A stretch of 64,000 nt of DNA from Trichopria drosophilae (GCA_030407085.1 CM059582.1:68095501-68159500), one strand, 5' to 3'. Positions 20,340-33,080 are shown, numbered from the stretch's first letter. Notes: generated from the sequence alone by a model not told the origin. Program-made: numbers and translations.

Positions 20340-21160
20340 AGAATTAGGTACGAATTCACGCAGCAACGTTTCAGCCTTATCGGTTTCAACAATTTCAATT
20401 TCGTTGTCGATAAATAAATGCTATCCACGAATAAAGCCTAAAGCGCTCCAAATCAATGAATGGTTTGGAAATACATTTTTAAGAACGTCCATATTGCAAT
20501 GCATTATCCCAACTCACTCGCTTTCCACTTGTTTGTAATTGCCATACCGCATTGTGGAATATGGCTTTATAATTCCAGTGGAGTAATACCTGACCTCTAC
20601 TACCGAACCGTGAATTATGTCATAGTGTACAATGTTGATTATTGCGACTGACATATCACTCCTAAAACGTTCTTTCTTAGTTCCTGCAGACTTGCCCATG
20701 TGTATAATTGTTAACTCTCAATTCATTCTTTTAGAAGTTCAATTCCTGTTAATGTGTATTTTCGACTTTCTGATCGTGGATTATTTGGATGACCCCGAAT
20801 CCATGCCTCTGAGTGACGGCCTGCAACCGTATGAGCCATTAAATAGGGTTAATCCAGCAGCATGCCAAAGTAATATTTTGATTTACATTACCTTCCCATT
20901 AATAATACAGTTCATGCCAGTTGTTCACAATGCCTTCATGTGTTTTACGAATGGTTCTGGAAAATCTTTTATTTTAAGCTTATATTCTCCGAACCATAAC
21001 CCAGCTAGAATCAGTTCTTTGCGAGTAACTCGAAATGATATTTCATTTACCATTATAAGATTGACCAAATTGAATAGATTTAGCTTTGAAATAATGGCGC
21101 TCTGTCGGTACAGGTATGCCAGATTAGACGACATGTCACCTAATTGCCTATTTAATTAGT
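20340..21160 (-). pseudogene. Decayed transposase-like fragment
   Basis: Minus-strand frames 20925-21134 and 20514-20699 are linked by broken sequence. The segment LILAGLWFGEYKLKIKDFPE followed by PFVKHM resembles a stretch I associate with a large insect transposase-like family. Many stops are present. Assignment is weak. Confidence 0.35.
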
Positions 21161-22229
21161 ATTGATCGGCAACTTTTTGTAATCGGCAACAAAATCTGTC
21201 ATCCCTGCGTCGATCTTGAATATTGCTGCGACATAATTTCATGTAAGAGAACAATTAATTTTGTTTACAAATTCTCGATGCATCTTACCGACATAAATAA
21301 CTCGAACGAAATAATTATTCGAATTTCTTTCATTCATAACAAAATTATAACATTCCTGTTTTCGATTATAATAAATTTGATATAGGAGAAGTAAAATCCA
21401 TGGTAACAAAAGTCTTCAAATCTATCTCATCCATTTTTATTTTATAGATGTACAACCTTTTCTTTCGAATCAACCTATGCTCCGAAATAACATTAGGATA
21501 GATCGCATTAAGTTTTACGAAGTTTTAAGAATACAATAATTTATCAATGAGGTATTTTCTATTCTATAAAGAGGTGTTTGCATATACAGAATTGATCATA
21601 TTACACAAATCCGTCGCACGAGAAATGATAGCGCATGTATTCTTTACTATCATCTTTTAAAATGTCTTCTATGATTTTATTGGTTTTCTCTTGTTTATAT
21701 ACAGCTCGCTACAAGTTTTGTATACAAGCTTCTCTTGTTTGTATACATACTAGAAAAATAAAATCTGACATAGACTTATGAATATCATAACCTTGATTTC
21801 CTTCATATGGTTAATTACAAAATAAATTTCTGCTACGTCATGCCACAGCTGTAATAAAAAATGTGCTTCATTCTTATTTTATTTTTTATTAATAGCTGTT
21901 TGCATATGAACCGGACTGTAATTCTTTTATTATTATTTCGGATTGTTGTCGACGTTTATTTATACAAATTTAATAATAATTTATTATAAATTGCGACACT
22001 TATCCATCGATAAACAATAGGTGTATATAAGTTTGTAAGATTTCCGCTATGAATGCCGATGTATCCAATTTGTAACTTCTACAGATTTCTGGACGCTTCA
22101 GAAAAGAACGTACTTCCGTGGTGACTATAAAGTGCTTCACTTGAGACTGGTCAGCCTTGAGAGGAGCACTATTGATTAGGATATTTTGATGTTTATATGT
22201 TGATGGCCAATGGAGCAACTTGCCTGACT
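21161..22229. other. AT-rich stretch, no gene seen
   Basis: No ORF with family features. Near 21700 there are short GTATACA-type repeats. The minus frame at 22000-22218 may be degraded sequence downstream of the gypsy protease but has no identifiable domain. Confidence 0.5.
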
Positions 22230-23480
22230 ACGCCTAGGGTTGATTAATCTGCTATTAGCCAAGTCCACCAACAACCCATTACCTTTAAGAAGGTCTGCTC
22301 CGATTATTGGATTAGGAACATCAGCGATTTAAAATTCCCAAACAATAGGTGTAAGACCGATATGGAGTGTAAGTCGCGAAAATCCGTACTTGTTAATGCG
22401 AGTGTCATTGGCCGCAAATAGTTTCAAGTCGACAGGGACCCGATTCAACTTAGATTGCACGGGCCAGAACGAAATTTCTGCACCGGTGTCAATCAACAGC
22501 GAGCGACCGGATACCTTATCACGTACATGGAGACGTGACATGGATACGTTGTCACCTGTAGCACCCATCTCCGAGATGGAAGATGCTCTTAGTTTTCCGA
22601 AGATAATCCCTTCCAACCGCAAGGATTTTTCGAAGTACCCCTACAGGAGGTCGAATTTGCTCCGTATTTTGTATGCACATAACACATGTTCGAACGTTTA
22701 ACACTACTTGACCTATTACGATTTTTATTCCGATAAGAACCCGACAGTGACCGAGACAGATTTGATGATTCTAGACGATTTAGCCTTGCATTTATGCTTT
22801 CGAGTTCTTTAAGAACACGACTAAAATCATTTAACCCGGTGGAAACATTGTTGCGATGTGTAGCTGCTGCGATAGTCATATGCTGGTCACCTGTCCCAGA
22901 CACCGAGGCTATGGACCGATCTGACCATGTCGAAGCTTCAACTATCACATCAGCTTGAGCAGCTAGTTCATTTAAATCCGTAATAGTAGATGAAGCCAAA
23001 AGGCTTTGTACAACTGGTGGGAGTTGCTGAAGAAAAATGTCTTGAAAACGTCATTCGAACATTCACCGTCCTGATTTAAATTGCTAATTCACTGTAGAAC
23101 GAGGGAAGGCTTGCCAATTGGTGGCTATTTGAACTTTTAAGAGTTGACGAAGGCGACTATTAGCTGATGCAGCATATGTGGCAATTATGCGTGGCTTAAT
23201 AGTGTAATTATGTGTAAGCTTCGAGGGTTTCCGCAATTGGAAGTAAGTCCCTACAGCAAACCGCGATATCTCCACAGAGGCAGGACATTATATAACCTGC
23301 TTTAGTTTGTTCACTTGTGATACGTGACAAACGCCGATTCAACTTACTCAAACCAAAACGCGGGATCTTTAGGATAAAAACAGGAATCTTAGGAATACGA
23401 TAGTGATCCTGTATGGGACCACCTGCCATATCAACCCGATCATTACGTAGTGCTTCGAGTTGCTCTTTTAACGTAGCCAA
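22230..23480 (-). pseudogene. Ty3/gypsy-type gag and protease relic
   Basis: Minus-strand pieces appear in gag-pro order. A gag N-terminal segment lies at 23208-23480 (RITSEQTKAGYIMSCLCGDI). The gag middle is at about 23084-23275 (SRLRQLLKVQ). The gag C-terminus at 22589-22999 ends in CYVHTKYG...C, the zinc-binding-like tail of insect gypsy gags. The protease at 22329-22622 has SLLIDTGAEIS, with the DTG active site. A later NPIIGADLLKGNGLLVDL block (about 22232-22312) is the protease C-terminal flap region. Several stops and shifts separate them. No reverse transcriptase follows, so the copy is truncated. Confidence 0.75.
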
Positions 23481-25108
23481 CTCAGCATCAACCCGGGTAT
23501 CGCGAATGTTCGCTGCATCCTACCAATGATCATCGCCCATTTTTTTAAAATATCTTACACACTAAAGGATCAACCGATTACCTACTGACATACACAGGAC
23601 TGCGATAAGATTGATACCTAAAAGCCAGACTTAAATAAACTAAACGAATTATAACAAACACTGATTTGATGATTTTGTGATAATCTCAAAAGTTTAATAA
23701 TGTTTAAAAACGGCGCGAGCAAACGAAAAAGAACAAAAGTTAAGCGAACTTATAATCCAAATTGAGGTTATGTCCAATCAGCGCACAATAAATGACGAAA
23801 ATTGCGTCTCGAGCGGATTCAAATGTTCGAAATTGAGGTTATGTCGAAATGGTTGGTCGACGTTGAATTTTTTGCAAATAACCGTGGTATCACTTCGTGT
23901 TGCGCGAATGTTGCGTTTTACGACTAGACAACGGACCCAAAAATCAAAAGTTAATGCCGTTAATTTCCACATCAAAAAACGTGGTCTTAAGGTCAAGCCC
24001 GAAAAAATCTAAGTCACTCGCGGGGTCGTCGAGGCACAGACACTACATCCAAATTTCACCAAGAAAAGTTAATTTTCCGACACGCCCGTACGATGTAAAC
24101 CGCGTGACGCACTTTTTTTCAGAATACCTGAGATTTGTGCTGCGCTGAAAAGTCCATTTCCACGTTGCCAATTACTAAGAATTCGGCACGATGTCGTCCG
24201 GGCTCGGCGAAATCAGGAAATTTAGGGCGATGGTACTGCTGCAGGTGTCGAAGTTCCTCGTAAACGATAGAACTGCTTCGAGATCTCAAAAGTCCAGGAA
24301 CCAGCGAAGCAAAGCTTGCAGAGAGGAAAAATGACCGCGGCTTCAGTAATCGACGCAACACGTTCCTTTGTCCTGGTAGTCTCCAAATTCTTCACCGACG
24401 AAATTGACCGCCAAAAAAGATCACGTCGTGGTCACTAATGTGGGATCAACGCCTTAGAAGTGGGCAATCCCCACACGCGATCCGATACACGCCGCACATT
24501 TACATACATTATGTATATGTATACAACACATAAGCGCATGCGCTGTAGAAGAGTGGGGACACAGGGATTAAGAGGAAGGTAACATGTGGGATCCAGTCTT
24601 TGGCAAATTATGAGGCGCACTAGAATGTGAGACGGTAATATGTGCGACAGACTATTGCATATTACACGTACAAAACGCAACAAAGTGGGAGAAGAGGTTT
24701 CTCCCCACCATAGACCATTAGTGGGAATGGCGAATACCCGGCCGAGTGCCTTGATGGGATGCTCTCACTGTTCTCTATTATACACTGGATGGCATACGGG
24801 AATCAAAATCTGTGACGCGGTGAAATTTCGCGAATATCCCATCACAATTAAGTATATTCTGGAGTTCATTGTGGCAAGCTCCTCCTACTTTCAGTTTCTG
24901 TTCGCTGATTGGTTAACAGTGAAAATACTTCAGCTTTTCCAAACTGGTAGAATCACACGCAGTTTTAATAGTATAGATACGATGTATCCTATCCAGTGTA
25001 TAATAGAGATCAGTGGATGCTCTACTGTATACAGAAGGCACATTACGTCTATTGTTCCCTCCTTTTTGTAGTTTATACTTTTCTGTTATGCTTGTACACC
25101 ATCTCCAT
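23481..25108. other. Gene-free region, possible LTR remnant
   Basis: The gypsy copy's 5' side should include an LTR, but I could not define one. GAAATTGAGGTTATGTCSAA-like sequence occurs twice near 23760 and 23830. ACACGTACAAAACGCAACAAAG at about 24663 recurs with one change at about 25588 inside the foldback element. ORFs here look random. Confidence 0.4.
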
Positions 25109-26884
25109 CGATTCTCTCCCTTCCAGGTTGCGTTCGATATGACAAGTGAGAACGCTTCTTTCAAATTTTATGTAACTCATGATTGATCAGACGGTAAGAA
25201 GGGTACGTTTGTTTCCTTTGTTCGTTTTCCTTACATTCCCTTATAATTGCATGCACTCACTCACACTCACACACATGGCATTTCCACCGTGATGAGTGTT
25301 TCGGGCTTGATGCTTTATAAAATCAGAGCTTGATGCACTGTACAACACCATTGAAAATCTCAGATGAAGATTATCTTGGAGATAACCATTTAGGGCCTGA
25401 GCACACGATGCGGCTTTTCACCGCGCGTCGACGTGCGGTACCGAATGTTTTCATTTATATTTGATACTCGAGTACCCAGAGACAAATGAGAACATTAGCT
25501 ACCGCACCGCGCCGCCCTTAATATCTCCACCGTTATTAAACAAATTATCTATAATATATAATCGCGGTAATAATACGGTTACCATAATACACGTACAAAA
25601 CGTAACAAAGGACGGAAAAAAGAAAAATAAATAATATTTAAAATCTATTTCTAATGAACGCCTACAATACAGGTGCCGAAGACGTTATATTTGATCTTTT
25701 GTCTTTTTTAATACTTTGTTTTTGAATATTATTTATTGCTTTTTTTCATCTTTTTTACGTCTTGTACCTATATTATGGTCACCGTATTATTTCCGCGGCT
25801 ATGTATTATAGATAATTTGCCGTATGTAAGTGCTTTAAAAAAAAAGTACCGACACTTAACAATGTTTAAAGTTGCAATGCCGATTTTCCTTCAATGTCAC
25901 TGCATTATGTTTAGCTTTTTTTATTGAAATAATCGCAATAATGAAGAACAACATCGTTGTCAGCAGTGTTTATATCCAAGCCTTTTTTTTAATTTTCTGC
26001 AGAATAAATATAAATATAAAGTTTCAAACTTTCATTTTCGACAAGCACAGCAGCAGTATATGTTGTGAGCCCCACACGCTGTTTTAGTGTAGTACGACAT
26101 TTGGTGTATTCAACGCACAGGAAATTTCCTAGAGTTGGACAGAGCGCTCCATAAGGAGGTATTCTGCGATAACATCCTACAACACTGAAACAATTTCATG
26201 AAAACGAACAAACGGAATCAACCTACAATTTCTACCGTCTGATCAATTATGAGTGAGTGTATGCATGTGAGTGTGTATGATGGCGTGATGGTCGTGCGGG
26301 CTAAGGCGTCAGTCTTAGGTTGCCCGAACTGAACGTCGCGAAGGTCCCGAGTTCGAATCCCCGTCCTGCAATTTTCTCTGCTTAGGTCCAATGTGGAATA
26401 ACCGGGGAACCTTGCTGGGCGAAGATACGAATTTGGGACCGCTGCCGACCCCCGTCGGCAGTTATCGGTACCGTCAGCGTCTTATCGCGGTCGGTACGTC
26501 GTGGGTCTTATCTCGGATAAAGATGGGATAAGCCCCGCGTCGTACTCGCTAAGGCACAGACCGCCGAATCTGCTGGTGGTACCGATATTGGGGTAGGGGG
26601 GACTGGATCTGGGTGGGTGTTGTGTTGTATATGCCTAGTTCTGTCATGTTCCGTCTTTGTCCTCTATCTCTCCACCCGAGAGCCGACCCGCTAATAGACA
26701 AATCGTCATTAACGCGGGGGAAAATAACCTGTCCTTTGTCCTATGTATGCATGTGAGTGAAAGAGTGTTTAATGAAAACGGAACAAACCTACACTTTTTA
26801 CTTTTTGATCAATCACGAACTACATAAAATTTGAAAGAATTACTTGTCATATCGAACGCAAATCCGAGGAGAAAGAATCTATAA
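25109..26884. mobile_element. Foldback element interrupted by a SINE
   Basis: The left arm (TTGCGTTCGATATGACAAGT at about 25132) has a reverse-complement counterpart ending near 26884. Inner blocks also pair: AAATTATCTATAATA near 25540 with its complement near 25815, and the segment around 25165-25240 with 26190-26260. Discounting the SINE, most of the 1.3-kb element is a diverged palindrome. A smaller palindrome (CGGTACCGAATGTTTTCATTT and complement) sits at about 25433-25513. No ORF is present. Confidence 0.65.
26274..26743 (+). mobile_element. tRNA-derived SINE with 16-bp target duplication
   Basis: The head has an A-box-like TGGTCGTGCGGG (26289-26300) and a B-box GAGTTCGAATCC (26349-26360) at tRNA-like spacing. 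It reads like a degenerate tRNA-Leu gene with CTAAGGCGTC. A unique ~380-bp body follows. TGTATGCATGTGAGTG flanks it exactly at 26258-26273 and 26744-26759. Internal RNA polymerase III boxes would drive it. The LINE partner is not identifiable. Confidence 0.85.
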
Positions 26885-27094
26885 TGGAACTGAATGTATG
26901 CAGCTGCCTGTCTTACACAGCTGCTACGCGAATAAAGTAGAGTCAATATTTTTATTAATTTCATCAACTTAATTAATTAATAACTTTATAGTAATAAATA
27001 TGATTGAAAAAATAATTCGGACATTTTAATGACAAAAATATATCATTACATACATTGTTTTTTTAGCTTCAGCTGTAATATTGTCGTCAGGTAT

Positions 27095-27311
27095 GTACAC
27101 CCAAGGCCATTAATTCGCATTGTGATTCCCTGAAAATTTTGAGTAAGCGGCATGCTTTCTACCCCGATTTCGTTGTTTATGGTTAACGGGGAGCACAGTG
27201 CACACGAAACTCCTACCCGTCAACCATAATCTACGAAATCAGTGTAGAAAGCATGTCGCTTAGTGAAAATTTTCGGGGAATCACAATGCGAATTAATGAC
27301 CTTGGGTGTAC
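27095..27311. mobile_element. Palindromic MITE with TAT target duplication
   Basis: Starts GTACACCCAAGG and ends CCTTGGGTGTAC; the arms (about 85-90 bp) pair along most of the length, meeting near 27200. TAT flanks both ends (27092-27094, 27312-27314), fitting a 3-bp TWA-type duplication as in PIF/Harbinger elements. Confidence 0.75.
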
Positions 27312-27314
27312 TAT

Positions 27315-30212
27315 CTTAAGTTCACTGGACTTATCAGCCGGTAAAAAAGTGAATAATATTTGATAAACTAGGATGATCCGTTTTGTCAAAAAAGTCCTAC
27401 CCTCGTATTTTTTACAAAACGAATAGAAACGTACAAAAATGGATTAACTTTCTGCTATTTCTAATATATTTCTATCTACATTTTGGTCAATTCTTGACAG
27501 ATCAGGTAGGGGCACAGTTTTGATAGATACGGCTTCGGCTGGTGGCAGGTTAAATAATTTCCACTTTTGTTTGTTACATAATAAAATCGTTGAATATGTT
27601 TTTCGTAATTTATTAACGTATTGTTCCATTCCTGATTTATTTACTACACATATATAAAACACAAATATAAATATTTAAGAACTTCAAAAAATAAATGGAA
27701 CCATTCGTTTACACATAATCCAAATCTCTTATGAACCTTTGTGCACGTCTTTATCCCTGTGTAATGTATTACTGGTATCAAACATTTCACAAAGCCTAAC
27801 AGTCGTTATTTGCAGCACCCAGCGCAGTTTTTGATCCTCTTTAGTTAACGTCATGAAGCGAAGAATAGTCACGAATATGCCGTAAGAAGGAGAAACTCCA
27901 TAAAAATAGGGAATGATGCCTAAAAACCTGAATCATATATATTGAAATAAACCATTGAAAGCGGTGGATGAGAGATTTCAGCGATATATCCCATGGGGCA
28001 TACCAGAAAAGATTAATCGATTGAATCAAATGGAGCATTAAGATTATTTGGTGAGTCATGATAATATTATAGCCATACTTTATATTCTGTTAAACGTAAT
28101 CATCTCGGCGCGCTCATTCTTGCGAGTTATGCTGACTATTTAAGAGGCACGTAAAGAAAAGTCCGGAGATCGTAACCACATATATGGTAATTCCAATCAT
28201 ATTATTATAATACCAACCATATTTTTACTGGAGTTACCAAATGTGTGAGTGTAATCTTGACATTTTTTTCTCAGTGGGAATAACTTGTCGGTGAACCGTC
28301 TCAGAACATCACATGAATTGGTTAGACGGCAATACAATTTCTGAGTGATGCCTGACCGCTCCAAATTGTCAAATAAAAAGAAATAAAACAATTTAAAAAT
28401 TACTTATGGTAGCGTCATTTTATAATTATAGTTGGAAATGAATATTATATTATAAATATAATATTTATATAGAATTTCTAAAAACGGTTAACATTATTTA
28501 TTTGATTTTACATACTTACATTTTATGCTCCGCTGTTTGCCTCTTCGAAAATACGATGCTGACGCAGCTGATGTCAGATTACTTTTTGTTGAAATGCTAA
28601 AGTTTTACGCAGTTATTATAAAATTGTGTTCCGTAAAGATGATTCTAAGGGGACAACAAAAATGTCTGACTTTACGTCTTCATGTAGAAATGGAAGTGTA
28701 TTTTTGGAAATAAATTTCGACGTATTTCTTACTGTAGTGTATTGCTTTTTGTTCTGTTACACTGCTACACTATATGGCTGCGCGTTGAATCCATCGAAAA
28801 GATATATTTCATTAATTTACCAACCTACCGCTTGGTTAGACGCGAACAAATCATGGAAATCCAGATTGTGAATCGTCGAATTACTTGATAATCCCCTTAA
28901 GAATCAGACTAAAAAAATTACTTAAGGAAATCCAATTTTTTACTTGTTATACCTATAAATTGATATTATACCGTAAACTAGATACAGTTGCATAGAAAAA
29001 AAACCCATGCTATGTAGAAAAAAATTTTCACTCTACGTTTATTAATTTTTCGAATTATATTTTCATTTAATTACAGATTTCTCTTGGGCTGAGCCCGAAC
29101 CGTCCAACGAAGGAACAAGATGAAACGAGTTCGCGCGTAGGCCATTGGTGTCAATACATTCCTGGAACTGCAATCAGTACCATCTGGAACCAGCGTTGAA
29201 TATAACTTAACAAGTTTATCGTCATCTTATTATGGCTTTGCGTGCGATCAAAAGTGATTACATAAATTATGTGACTGGTTTATTATCCACATAGACGTCA
29301 ACTTTTTATAAAATTCCAATTCTTTGTTTCTAATTATTGATATTCATTCAATATTAAATGAATTAAATCGAAAATGTTTATTAAAAATTTCATGATATTG
29401 CGAACAAGTAAATTATCCATCTTGCCTATATAACTTTTTGCACTATTTGCAATAAAAGAAATATGTGAATTGTAGACTGTAATATTGTTTATTAACAGAA
29501 ACCATAGTTTGTATAACAGCGAATAAAGTACAAATATTTTCATCTAAATTATATTCTTAATCCATGTGTTACTCTTTCTAATTGATGGGTTGGGATAACG
29601 GAACAACTGGATTTAATAGATTTTTGAGTTAATGTCACAATATAAATCAGTAGCATGAAATACATCTTATCTGTAAATTGTGTAGCGACATACACATATT
29701 AATGCTGAAAAATCGAGGCGATTTTTAGAAAAACCATATAACTCGAATTATAAAAAAAGAAGTAAATTCACGATTTCAATTTATATCGTTCTTTTTTAGT
29801 TAATATTTTTTGAACTCACAAAGACAATAATAAACAATAACTCTGTAACTGAATTCAGAATTCTATTATATGTATTCAAAAGACTCCTTTGGATAGATTT
29901 GGATTAAAAAACTCGCTTCGAATTCTGCTCACTCGCTCGGTCCATGAGACTCTATTTGCAGGATTCAGAATTATTTTATGTTTGGCTACATATTTTTTAA
30001 ATTCACGTGGATTCAAAGAACCGACTTCGAATCCATGATTTTTAATATGCAGGAATTCAGAATTATTTTATTTTCAGTGATATTTATCCCTTTTATAGAC
30101 TCGAAAACCACACTCTTCTGTGGACTATTGACAAAATTCTGCTAATTTTGTACTTTATAAAATATTAATAAAATTATTAACTAGAAATTCGGTGAAACTG
30201 AGTCGAAAAAAC
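27315..30212. other. AT-rich gene-free stretch
   Basis: Several ORFs of 60-80 codons have no family features. GAATTCAGAATT-like blocks recur at about 29851, 29967 and 30053. No RNA gene was detected by eye. Confidence 0.5.
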
Positions 30213-30592
30213 GTTCCATACGACGTCAGAAACGACGTCAGGTACGACATCGAAAGCGACGTCTATAATAACGTAGAAACCGGCGACGAAAACGACGTAG
30301 AAAACGACGTCGAAAACAGCGTCAGATACCATAAATGAAAACCTTATACGAAACCAGAAACGACTTCGTATACGACGTCGAACCCGACGTCGAAAATTAC
30401 GTCGATATAGATGTCGGAATGGACGTCGAAGAAGGCGTCGAAAAAGACGTCAGAAAGGACGTCGAACAGGAAGTCGGAAAGGACGTCCAATCAGGTGTCC
30501 AAAAATTCGGCCTCGTTTCCGACGTCGAATCCGACGTCGACACCGACGTCGACTCCGATGCCGATTCCGACGTCATTTCCGACGTCGATTTT
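30213..30592 (+). repeat. Degenerate 12-bp tandem array centred on GACGTC
   Basis: About 30 units of the type ACGACGTCGAAA keep a 12-base register, with the unit changing to TCCGACGTCGAT in the last ~80 bp. Because 12 is a multiple of three, frames stay open and encode four-residue repeats such as DVEX on the plus strand and STSE-like on the other. Confidence 0.9.
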
Positions 30593-30884
30593 TTCAGTAG
30601 GGTATCCTTCAGACGATCTCCTGACATTGTCAAAGATTATGGAGGACTGCTTCGTACATTTCCACGGAGATTACTTTTCCACGGAGGACGGTGTCATTAG
30701 AAAAGTCGTGGCTATAGTGAAGGACAAAGCTAAACCACTAACGATCCCAGAAGACGTTTTACAATGTTTAGTAAAGACGCACACTTACATTCGAGTCAAA
30801 GAAATCAATCGCCGAGCATATGCGGTAAATGACGACAGAAGAAAAGAGAAAAAAATGAAGAAAAATGTATGCACGAAATATTAA
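30411..30884 (+). CDS. 157-aa ORF: repeat-encoded N-terminus, unique C-terminal domain
   Basis: The first ~60 residues come from the 12-bp array (Ser/Thr/Lys-rich, then PTSNPTSTPTS). Residues about 62-157 are non-repetitive and protein-like: MEDCFVHFHGDYFSTEDG, then a VKTHTYIRVKEINRRAYA block and a Lys/Arg-rich tail. A T-R/H-T-Y-I-R-x-K-x-x-N phrase appears in C-termini of some transposon-associated proteins as I remember, so this may be a captured fragment. The start is arbitrary. Function unknown. Confidence 0.35.
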   Translation: MSEWTSKKASKKTSERTSNRKSERTSNQVSKNSASFPTSNPTSTPTSTPMPIPTSFPTSIFSVGYPSDDLLTLSKIMEDCFVHFHGDYFSTEDGVIRKVVAIVKDKAKPLTIPEDVLQCLVKTHTYIRVKEINRRAYAVNDDRRKEKKMKKNVCTKY

Positions 30885-31560
30885 TATAATAGTGTGTTTG
30901 TATGTAACGACTTTGTTAATCGTATGTAATGTATGTAATATATGTAACTATAGTTATGAATCACAACATCGCAAAAAATTCAATTAATGTACAGCAATTG
31001 ATTTACTGACTTTTATTTATTTACTTACTGCTTCCTGCAATTGGGATACACAGCACCTTGAGTTTTATTGAATATTATTTAAACATTTCGAAAGATCGTC
31101 TTAAGTACAGTGGAAACGGATAGAAATTAAAATTATTTTTCTCCATTTGTAAAAGTAAATTAGAGGACATTCAGAGGTCGCTGAAACGCTTAAAGTTTTG
31201 TATTTCATTAACATGTCAAAACATTTGTTTTATACTTTTTATTTTTTATGACTGGAAACACGAGGGCAATAAATTCAAAATGGTGTTCACATGAAACCTT
31301 ACCGATTTGTTAAGAACTTTCAATTTTTTTGGCTATATTCTACACTGTACTTGTAATTCAATGCGGTTTTTTGCAATGTTTAATTTTGGAAACACTCAAA
31401 TACGCATACATAATCGTGATAAGCATTAAATAACAAATTAATGACAATTTTTATTATTTCCTATAAAAAAATACACGAGCGCAAGCTACCCTTAAAAGAA
31501 TAATAATCAAAGTATATAGATTGTATAAATTTTATAAATTGTATAACAGAGGTTGCCTAA
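30885..31560. other. AT-rich stretch, no gene seen
   Basis: Probably includes the 3' UTR of the non-LTR fragment at its right edge. Confidence 0.4.
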
Positions 31561-31563
31561 ACC

Positions 31564-32130
31564 TTATAATACATATAATTCGCGCTTGCAGGCATTGATG
31601 ATGATGAAAGATGCCAGAGTCTCTATGTCTCTGACAGTACTGTCAAGATTGTTCCATAATCTTGTCAAACGAAACACCACAGAGTGATAACAAAGACTAG
31701 ATTTGCATGATTTTTCAATTAGCACTCTGGCAATACGACGTAGAAAATTATAATTTGTGAAGACAAATAAATTGGAAACATTCGACGATTTAATATAACC
31801 TGTTAATATTTTTTTTATAATGATTACATCATTTACCCTGTGCAGAGAGTGTACCGTAAAAATATTAAAACGTACTGCTATTTCTGAATAACTGTGTGAA
31901 AAGTAATCCATAGGATTGTTTGTTTTAAAAGATAAATAGCGCAGAAATTTTCGCTTGACACTTTCTAACAATTTAATATCACAGTCATGGTAAGGAGACT
32001 ATATTGAAGAAGCGTAAGTTAGGGTTGGTAAAACTAAAGAATTAAAAATATAAATATAAATAATAACCTCACTGTCATTAAAGTGTTTCGTAGATCGAAT
32101 TACAAAACCAAGTGTTCTAAGTGCTTTATT
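31564..32130 (-). pseudogene. Non-LTR retrotransposon ORF2 C-terminus
   Basis: The 135-codon frame 31564-31971 starts in LLESVKRKFLRYLSFKTNN and ends with RLTRLWNNLDSTVRD, the conserved tail found after the RT in Jockey/CR1-like ORF2 proteins. Upstream in a broken frame is LTYASSI, the usual segment before it. 5'-truncated copy. Confidence 0.75.
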
Positions 32131-32148
32131 AGTTTAATAATAATTTAT

Positions 32149-32485
32149 TTATTTATTTATTTATTTATTTTCAGTTTGAGACGGGTGAAAACGCCCAAGT
32201 ACAAAAATATAATTACATAATAAACGTAGAATTGTAGAATTGCCGCCAGGAATAACAAAGTAAATAAACATATATATTAAGAACAAAAATTCAACTATCG
32301 TAGAAGCAAAGGACATCATCTTTGCATTTAATAAAAAAAGAATTATTTTGTAAAGAATCTTTACATTGTGTTGACAGAGTATTCCAAGTTCTTCTTAAAC
32401 GATTCACAACCGAGAAGAAAGATGTATTAATAATAATAATGAAAATAACGTATCTCAGCTGGGAATTATCTGAAATAAAAACCAT
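32149..32485 (-). pseudogene. 3' end of another non-LTR element with (AAAT)n tail
   Basis: A frame at 32291-32485 ends with RLRRTWNTLSTQCKDSLQNN, a diverged version of the same ORF2 tail. It is followed by ~120 bp of 3' UTR and an (ATTT)6 run at 32149-32171, the element tail on the minus strand. Confidence 0.65.
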
Positions 32486-32787
32486 TAAAATTTGCTGAGA
32501 GTACCCTTCATTCCTCCCTCCAAATTTCTCTGATTATTATTATTTTTCATTTTTAAATTACTTCTGTAAATGAATGAAAGCAAAATATGCAAAAGTAAAC
32601 TGTAATAGAGTAGACTCCCTGCAAGTACAAAAGAACATAAAAAATGTTACATTTTTCAAAAGTGTAATCCCTCCCTTCCTCTCTATCTTCATTCCTGATT
32701 TCCACTTGAATCTCGAACAAGTCATTCGGCTCATGTAGGTTTCTTTACATTACCATTTAATCCAGACACGCCTATATAGTAAATAAT

Positions 32788-33080
32788 TAATTACATCTAA
32801 AATCTTCTTTCGTTGGCAAAACTGCCATCAAATCAAGGCCTTACATGTCAAATGATCCGTCGTTGATACAACTCTTGCCGAAAGAAAGTTTAAGATTACA
32901 AATCTGTTATCGGTGGTAAAACTTAGGTCGAAAGCAGGTTGTACATTTACATTCTTATATCGGTGGTCAAATTTCCACTAACACAAGATATCGCATTTGC
33001 AATTGGCTGTTCATGGTAAAAGTCATGTCGAAAGAAGGTGTTACATCTGAAATATGTTATCGTTGGTGAGGCAATGGTCT
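32788..33080 (+). repeat. About five to six degenerate ~58-bp units
   Basis: Each unit reads roughly TTACATNT...TTATCGTTGGTAAAACT..GTCGAAAGAAGG. Units are strongly diverged but keep phase. Confidence 0.6.

Noticed and set aside
26280..26375. Possible tRNA-Leu gene
   Set aside because: A- and B-boxes are present, but it is followed by a ~380-bp body and flanked by target duplications, so it is the head of a SINE.
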